The notes beneath the pieces were generated by a model that was not told the origin of the DNA, did not search any database, and saw only the letters and a program-made list of their open reading frames with translations. 64,000 nt of DNA, from NCBI GenBank assembly GCA_023053685.1, contig JALIGW010000063.1, positions 1,655,614-1,719,613 on the forward strand. The letters are read 5' to 3'. Numbering within the stretch: the first letter of the stretch is position 1; each line of letters opens with the position of its first letter. The stretch is from Diadophis punctatus similis. Taxonomy: Eukaryota > Chordata > Lepidosauria > Squamata > Dipsadidae. Of the stretch, positions 60,701-64,000 are shown piece by piece. The position numbers were made by a program, and so were the translations under genes.

Positions 60701-63617
60701 ATTTTAAACTTCCTAAAAGGAGGAGCAATTTTAAAGCTCAGACAGTGAACAACAGATGTTCAGTCCTCCCTTCACTATTTGCCTAAATAGCAATAGCACT
60801 TAGACTGAAGCTGAATGCTCCCAGGTTTGGCTGAAATTTATGAATATAAAATTCTATCATGCTAATTACATACACATAAGTACAGGAATTTATTTACAAT
60901 GTACTGTATATATTTTAAATAATTTTATAATAGCAGTGTTTGATATCAAAATATAATTGTCAAAGTGCCTGCTCTTTGGAACATAATCTTGTGAACTTAA
61001 TCTGGCATCATCTTGGCTAAACCTGTTGGTTTTTTGTAGAACAATGGTTCCCCTACATGGGCATTGGATTTTTTTCTAAATAGGAACTAGGTTTGATGGA
61101 TCCTTGTCAGGACCCCATACCTGCCATGGCTCTAGCCTTAGAGCCCCCAATCTCTCCGTCTTCTCCACTTTTCTCCTCCTAGACATTGAGAAATAGGCAA
61201 CATTCAAGGCATGGGCCAGAGTCTTAACAACACTATAGAAACGGTGATCATTTTTTATCTGAATTCGGTTCTTTTTCTCTTGCATGTCCAGTGGTGCTAT
61301 CTGGGTGCATCGTCTCCGGCCCTTGACAGAAAGGACATGCTTTGAAAAAGAACAGTGAAAAGACTGGTCTTCAAATTTAGAATCCCGAAAAAGATTGGAT
61401 TGAAAGGCATCATCATTTGGCCATTTTCTTTCCTGAAAAACAAAGGTCCAAATGCTATGGATATATTTGAAAAGTTTGTGTCTTCCCATTGTCACTTTCT
61501 CCACAATTGTGGTGATCCAGACTTTCCCTTCAGTGGGTCCTGACAAACCTTCAATTGTTAAATGGATGTGGCTAATTCTATCCACAAGGGAAGCAAATTC
61601 TAAGAAGTGAACAAAGACATTTACTTTTCTCCACTTAGAGATGGCATTTCTGAGACGTTCTGTAGCTCTAGCCATTGAGAATTGTTGTGAGATAATAACA
61701 ACACAAATTCCATTTCTGACAAGCATAGGAGTGAACGTTCTGATAAAATTCTCTCCCTCCTCTGTGTCTGGTGGAAAGAGACCAATCAATGTCCATCTGA
61801 AATGGAGGAGGAGTTGGACAATTCCTGAGTATTGGAACCCATTTTTGGGGAGCATCTGATGGAAAAAAGGAATTTGACTTTTATCACTCAGAGCCTCTGA
61901 AACAATTCCATAACTGATCTGAAGAAGCAATGAAGAATGGTGTATTATATTTAGATCAGATCAAGTCCAAAATGTAAGCTTTTAACACATCCAGTGTGGT
62001 TCTCACAAACATATTAGAATAGTCTATTGTTATTAACCCTTAAGCCATATCAAGATAAAGAATACAAAATGCAGAATATTAGCAAGATTGAATATAATCA
62101 TTTGTCTAATCTGGGATCTAAGATACTGCTCTTTCTCTTTTCTAATTAAATTGACATTCAGATAATAGACATATTATGTCTTCTTATCTCTAAAGCACTG
62201 TAAATGCAAATCAGTTCATTTTAGAGATTTGCTTAAATGATCCATATTTAACATTGTGTCAAGCTGCTCAAGTCTTACTCGAGTGAATGTTTACCCTCCC
62301 CATTTTGGATCCCAATCCCTAGCCATGACAATGGCCATGGTGTAAATCAGCTCATGAATTCCATAGAAAAGATATGATTGAATCTATTACCCACCCATCA
62401 ATACCCTGCTCACTTTACCGGATAGAGAAACACACAAACAAACCTGTGGGACTTTGTAGGTGCCTACTAATGTTGACATCTGAATGGAGATGTCATCAAA
62501 AGATCCATCAAGAACAGCCATCAGGTTGTCCTTCTTTCCACAGCTGTAGTTGGGAACATTGGCTTCTCCAATTGAGAGCATGTCCAGCAAGGCATCTGAA
62601 GTCCCAAGAGTGTTCAAATAATTGTCATGGATGTTGTAGCCAAGTGTGAGATTGTACAAAAGCTGAGAATTCTTGTTGACTTTTTGAATGGCAAAAATGA
62701 AGCATAGGATTCTTCCTAGATAATTAGATGAACTACTGTAAAAAATGTTCATGTTAACATCGTCTCTAACAACAACAACACTATATTTTCATTTATTCCT
62801 CTTTCTCTCCACAAGGCCATTCAGTCTTAAGCTAAAGGAGTCCAAAACAAGAAGCAAATTATAGTCACCCATCACTTGTTTAATTTTTATGAGTGTTGAG
62901 AAGGTGGGATGGAGATTTAATATTCACAAATACATCATTATTTGTAGTAGTGCTCATTTTTACTTTGTGCAAAGACCAAGATTCAAAATCATTCAATCAT
63001 TAAAATAGAATCATCAGCAAAGAGGACTTATAAGTGGTCCAGAAAAGCAATTCTAAAAACCAACCATTCTCTATTCCTACTAGGATCAGGCATCAAATAT
63101 TAATGAATGGTTATAAAAATGGGTTCGGCAGAGGCAACTACAAACTTTTCAATAAGCTAGTTCTTATTAATTCAGGATTGTACAAGAGAGGGAAATAATT
63201 TGGTCTTTGGGGTGGCGGGGTTGCTCCATCTTTGGATTTGGGTCTCTTAAAATAAGACGTAAGAGAGAAACTATGGAAATCCAAATGATTCAAGAAATTT
63301 AACAGGACCTGCAATATACAGTAGGAGTAACTGAAAGAAAAGAACAGTGTTAGATCTGCAAATGGAGAGAATGCAACTCCATCCCACTGAATTACTTACG
63401 AGGGAGATTGAGTATAAGGAGCTGTGTTGAAAGACAGCATTATTGGGGTCACTACTGTGGCATAGGAGACTATACTAATGAGGTGGTCTCCTGGCCTGTA
63501 ATAGCTCCGTAGTTTTCTTCCCTCCTGCTCCTCCAACCTCAGCAGGCACTTCATTCTCGGCTTCCCAGAGACTGGCTGGGACATCAGCAGCAGCAGAAGC
63601 AGAAGGAGGAGGTTCAT
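41822..63617 (-). CDS. Vomeronasal type-2 receptor (V2R), gene C, complete
   Basis: Coding exons on the minus strand: 63400-63617, 62444-62732, 61121-61918, 60455-60667, 52803-52929 and 41822-42726; total 2550 nt, 849 residues plus stop. Sites are GT-AG throughout and phases match A and B. Signal peptide [18 protein letters not shown]; ligand domain with [20 protein letters not shown]; linker [12 protein letters not shown]; 7TM exon closes [18 protein letters not shown]. No disruption found. The gene spans 21.8 kb because intron 5 (10 kb) holds two L1 copies and a Penelope-like fragment, and intron 4 (7.5 kb) a DIRS element; intron 5 of gene A is only 353 bp. An out-of-frame ATG lies 7 nt upstream of the start, as in gene A. 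Confidence 0.95.
42727..43164. other. Gene C intron 5, proximal part
   Basis: Nothing recognised in this stretch apart from the splice acceptor region. Confidence 0.6.
43165..43780 (-). pseudogene. Penelope-like element remnant (RT C-terminus and GIY-YIG region)
   Basis: Minus strand 43432-43752 encodes [15 protein letters not shown], then [13 protein letters not shown] and PQNTLRQKG; after frame changes [20 protein letters not shown] and CMAQHRRKK follow. These are the linker and GIY-YIG endonuclease region of vertebrate Penelope-like retroelements. The expected LYIGETK is LYFAETK here, so the endonuclease motif is decayed, and several frameshifts exist. Confidence 0.8.
43933..46520 (+). 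mobile_element. ORF1-only L1 element (HAL1-like)
   Basis: 2588 bp with its own 5' UTR (ACTTCCGGTTTTGGAGCGC), intact ORF1 and an 820-bp AT-rich 3' UTR with a G-rich tract (46389-46435), ending in A10. GATCTTAATAAATATT is duplicated at 43917-43932 and 46521-46536. There is no ORF2 sequence between ORF1 and the 3' UTR. In gene C intron 5, antisense to the receptor. Confidence 0.85.
44630..45700 (+). CDS. L1 ORF1 protein (RNA-binding chaperone), intact
   Basis: 356 residues from ATG 44630, the start matching MASK of the second L1. Order: basic N-terminus ([14 protein letters not shown]); coiled coil at about residues 45-135 ([15 protein letters not shown], heptad-like); RRM-like domain ([20 protein letters not shown]); C-terminal domain ([28 protein letters not shown]-like strand and FYVNVLK). 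ORF1p trimers coat L1 RNA. No stop or shift was found. The C-terminal extension after about residue 320 is acidic. Confidence 0.85.
   Translation: MASKFGKTVLTKRNDYSSGYISKMQLNTELTPPQLLTPENLLNNLKIMKHELTLEFNQKISEIDHKMQAALKNMNQQLRFDVLEVCKGLATNIEVLAERIETNKQALATSVNYIDKIQNDIANFEKEVLMTQFRSMEVAIRIRGLKEGLYENLKGRMVDILDQVSGISKAELATQIDKTYRINSWYAKQKHLPRDIVIYFTTRALRNRIIQATFNNNLMVNGQELKIWKEIPSKMLKARKSYTFLIDEFKRLNLQYKWEAPVGVTVKFSGKRYRLNTIKKATEFYVNVLKADISKIPEEGCMKIKEEEEGKPPSMDQKEIDSKIQKECLNQIAGEEEMEVWEQTGDDLTNLNLLNY
47114..48107 (+). pseudogene. L1 ORF1, frameshifted
   Basis: Frame 47114-47965 gives the N-terminus, coiled coil and RRM ([18 protein letters not shown]); the end ([20 protein letters not shown]) is in frame 47904-48107. 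A shift near 47905-47925 separates them. Confidence 0.82.
48312..52058 (+). pseudogene. L1 ORF2 (endonuclease, reverse transcriptase), many breaks
   Basis: Endonuclease motifs WNVNGL, LQETHI, LLGDWN and TDHNPVW are at 48312-49005. RT motifs [31 protein letters not shown] and [10 protein letters not shown] are at 49642-50337. The catalytic box reads FADN (about 50388) where FADD is required. Frameshifts occur near 48375, 49130, 50330 and 51085, and stops near 48649, 49239, 50639 and 51641. It ends [13 protein letters not shown]. Dead enzyme. Confidence 0.85.
52337..52450. repeat. GACT tetranucleotide microsatellite
   Basis: About 28 GACT units. Its first units are also in the target duplication of the L1, so the repeat was the L1 target. 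Confidence 0.95.
52803..52929 (-). CDS. V2R gene C exon 5: cysteine-rich linker
   Basis: 127 nt, acceptor CTGCTTAG, donor GTGAGT. Encodes [19 protein letters not shown] then [17 protein letters not shown]. Confidence 0.94.
52930..53380. other. Gene C intron 4, proximal part
   Basis: Ancestral intron DNA: 53205-53355 matches 1690-1860 of gene A. It ends at the left edge of the DIRS element. Confidence 0.65.
53420..53531 (+). repeat. DIRS inverted terminal repeat, left copy
   Basis: From GGGTGGAGCTAGCCGCC to CCCCCTCTTTTGAC, inverted relative to 59694-59806 with few differences (one T fewer in the T-run; GTAAAAAG versus GGAAAAAG). It carries CCAATCAGG at about 53465 and TATAAATA at 53491. Confidence 0.93.
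53738..53813. repeat. DIRS internal complementary region
   Basis: 53738-53777 is the exact reverse complement of the first 40 nt of the element (53381-53420); 53776-53813 is the exact reverse complement of the last 38 nt (59780-59817). The two halves overlap by AA, giving the predicted circle junction. In DIRS replication this region aligns the two ends for closure. Confidence 0.93.
53829..55227 (-). pseudogene. DIRS tyrosine recombinase (YR), inactivated
   Basis: Frame 54103-55176 carries the RT-linked tail ([32 protein letters not shown]), the SAM-like N-terminal domain ([14 protein letters not shown]) and the first catalytic Arg ([12 protein letters not shown]). The rest is in frame 53829-54185 after a shift near 54190: [14 protein letters not shown] and VRHYRMDAF. 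Tyr is present in HYRMD, but the HxxR box reads HSTC, a CGC to TGC (CpG decay) change. The second catalytic Arg is lost and the frame broken, so it cannot work as it stands. Confidence 0.88.
55232..55465 (+). mobile_element. tRNA-derived squamate SINE inside the DIRS pol region
   Basis: Head AGAGCTGAAGTGGTGCAGTG, end ATTGCTATTGCTATT; GCATTC on both sides (55226-55231 and 55466-55471). Removing it rejoins [10 protein letters not shown] and [10 protein letters not shown] in one frame. Confidence 0.85.
55466..57109 (-). pseudogene. DIRS reverse transcriptase and RNase H, frameshifted
   Basis: Frame 55841-57109 contains RT motifs: [45 protein letters not shown] and CYLDDILI (catalytic LDD at about 56230). 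RNase H is in frame 55423-56142: [35 protein letters not shown] and [10 protein letters not shown], so the Asp/Glu residues are kept. A shift near 56080-56110 separates them. It continues into [10 protein letters not shown] up to the SINE. Confidence 0.88.
56844..58638 (-). pseudogene. DIRS gag-like ORF, interrupted
   Basis: The start is likely the ATG at 58638 ([18 protein letters not shown]), a basic, Ser/Pro-rich N-terminus. A stop (TAA) lies near 58470. A MITE interrupts at 58082-58216. The central part is frame 57215-57877 ([20 protein letters not shown]), the end frame 56844-57218 ([20 protein letters not shown], a Q/S/G-rich tail). The tail overlaps the start of the RT frame. The role is inferred from position and composition. 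Confidence 0.78.
58082..58216. mobile_element. Palindromic hAT-type MITE in DIRS gag
   Basis: 135 bp, nearly perfect palindrome: CAGTGTTTCTCAACCTTGGC at one end and GCCAAGGTTGAGAAACACTG at the other. CTCTAACC is duplicated at 58074-58081 and 58217-58224. Confidence 0.93.
58639..59693 (-). other. DIRS 5' leader
   Basis: About 1 kb between the terminal repeat and the gag start. GC-rich in 58680-59250 with ATGGC(A/G)GCC repeats (58700, 58727). No coding frame recognised. Confidence 0.6.
59694..59806 (-). repeat. DIRS inverted terminal repeat, right copy, with promoter elements
   Basis: Inverted copy of 53420-53531. On the minus strand CCAATCAGG and then TATAAATA point toward gag, about 1 kb away, so this is the likely promoter of the element. 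Confidence 0.9.
59818..60454. other. Gene C intron 4, distal part
   Basis: Sequence beyond the right DIRS edge up to exon 4. No gene or repeat recognised. Confidence 0.6.
60455..60667 (-). CDS. V2R gene C exon 4
   Basis: 213 nt, phase 0, acceptor ATTCTAG, donor AAG|GTGGTG. Begins [10 protein letters not shown] and ends SRLKLLNK. Confidence 0.93.
60668..61120. other. Gene C intron 3
   Basis: Short intron (453 bp) with stretches like the equivalent ends of A and B; a short AGCAATAGCACTTAGACT SINE tail remnant at about 60789. Gene A has about 9.2 kb at the same place. Confidence 0.7.
61121..61918 (-). CDS. V2R gene C exon 3: Venus-flytrap core
   Basis: 798 nt (266 codons). Acceptor TTGCTTCTTCAG precedes [18 protein letters not shown]; donor CAG|GTATGG follows LEPWQ. 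Open throughout. A stop just upstream of the acceptor is intronic and harmless. Confidence 0.95.
61919..62443. other. Gene C intron 2
   Basis: No repeat or gene recognised; ordinary intron DNA. Confidence 0.65.
62444..62732 (-). CDS. V2R gene C exon 2
   Basis: 289 nt; acceptor ACAGTAG offers two in-frame AGs as in gene B. Encodes [20 protein letters not shown] and ends GTYKVPQ. Confidence 0.9.
62733..63399. other. Gene C intron 1
   Basis: No repeat or gene recognised; similar to gene A 16000-16700 and gene B 38040-38280 plus 38590-38990. Confidence 0.7.
63400..63617 (-). CDS. V2R gene C exon 1: signal peptide
   Basis: 218 coding nt to donor GTAAGT. Encodes [20 protein letters not shown] and [12 protein letters not shown]. 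Confidence 0.9.
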
Positions 63618-63900
63618 AATTCATGGGGTTGACTCAATCCTTTTCCTGTTTCTAAGAGAGAAAAAGATAGTTCGAAGAATTCAAAGCACTCTCACAAGAT
63701 GGAAATGAGAGTGACTTTCTTGACTGAGAGAGAGATAAACAGAACTTCACCTGGAAAGGAGAGAAAGGAAAGGTACATTCAAGAAGCACAGTCCCTGAAT
63801 GTCACAAAATTTGTGACACACAGAGTGTGACCTGAGACATTTATCCTTTTCTGATGCAAGATCCCTTTCAAGTTGCTTCAGTCTGATGTTTACATCAAAG
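63618..63900 (-). promoter_or_regulatory. Gene C 5' flank with inverted repeat and TATA-like box
   Basis: TGATGTTTACATCA at 63884-63897, GGATAAATG at 63839-63847, then TTTCTCTCTTAG just before the ATG region, which could be a splice acceptor for a non-coding first exon. Confidence 0.5.
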
Positions 63901-64000
63901 GCAATCACTGGAGGAATATCAGGAGAGATCTCACAGACCAGGATTTTAATAATTACTGTAAGAAGCAATATTTCCTCTGGGGATCCTGAACTACTTCTGT

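Noticed and set aside
63747..63968. 73-codon frame upstream of gene C
   Set aside because: It covers the conserved promoter-like flank; no homologous frame is conserved upstream of A and B.

Overview
The window is vertebrate nuclear DNA, almost certainly from a snake. It holds long GATA/GACA (Bkm-type) arrays, CR1/L3-type LINEs ending in AATAG microsatellites, squamate tRNA-derived SINEs, L2, L1, Penelope-like, DIRS and hAT elements, and a vomeronasal type-2 receptor (V2R) array. The species cannot be named from sequence alone.

The host genes are three head-to-tail V2R genes on the minus strand. Gene A spans 1-16922 (its 7TM exon is cut by the window start), gene B 26679-39212 and gene C 41822-63617. 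Each has six coding exons of nearly constant size: 218, 289, about 800, 213, 127 and 905 bp. I checked exon edges by comparing the three paralogues; GT-AG sites and phases agree. Genes B and C are open throughout (848 and 849 codons before the stop); A is open as far as it is seen. They are class C GPCRs expected in vomeronasal sensory neurons: signal peptide, Venus-flytrap ligand domain (exons 1-4), cysteine-rich linker (exon 5) and 7TM domain (exon 6). Each start has a similar proximal flank with an inverted repeat TGATGT-N2/3-ACATCA (forkhead-like core) and a TATA-like ATAAA. Two V2R exon-6 relics lie between the genes: 18300-18640 in the opposite orientation, and 40068-40200.

Most other DNA is mobile. 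Gene A intron 3 carries an LTR-like segment with a nested hAT MITE, a 5'-truncated L2 (3549-6003) and a nearly intact L2 (6667-10060). A-B intergenic DNA carries LINE, L1, solo-LTR and several foldback hAT MITEs. Gene B intron 5 (27584-31496) is a microsatellite and foldback region with a CpG-rich block and a tail with a hammerhead-ribozyme-like core. Gene C intron 5 carries a Penelope-like fragment and two L1 copies inserted at practically the same site: an ORF1-only copy (43933-46520) and a longer ORF1+ORF2 copy (46546-52327). Gene C intron 4 carries a complete-looking DIRS-type tyrosine-recombinase retrotransposon (53381-59817) with inverted termini and an internal complementary region, disabled by frameshifts and a catalytic Arg to Cys change.

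The most notable points are the well-preserved DIRS terminal logic, the ORF1-only (HAL1-like) L1, the recurrent hammerhead-like motif with a covarying stem, the shared V2R promoter motif, and a graded compound microsatellite at a LINE 3' end.
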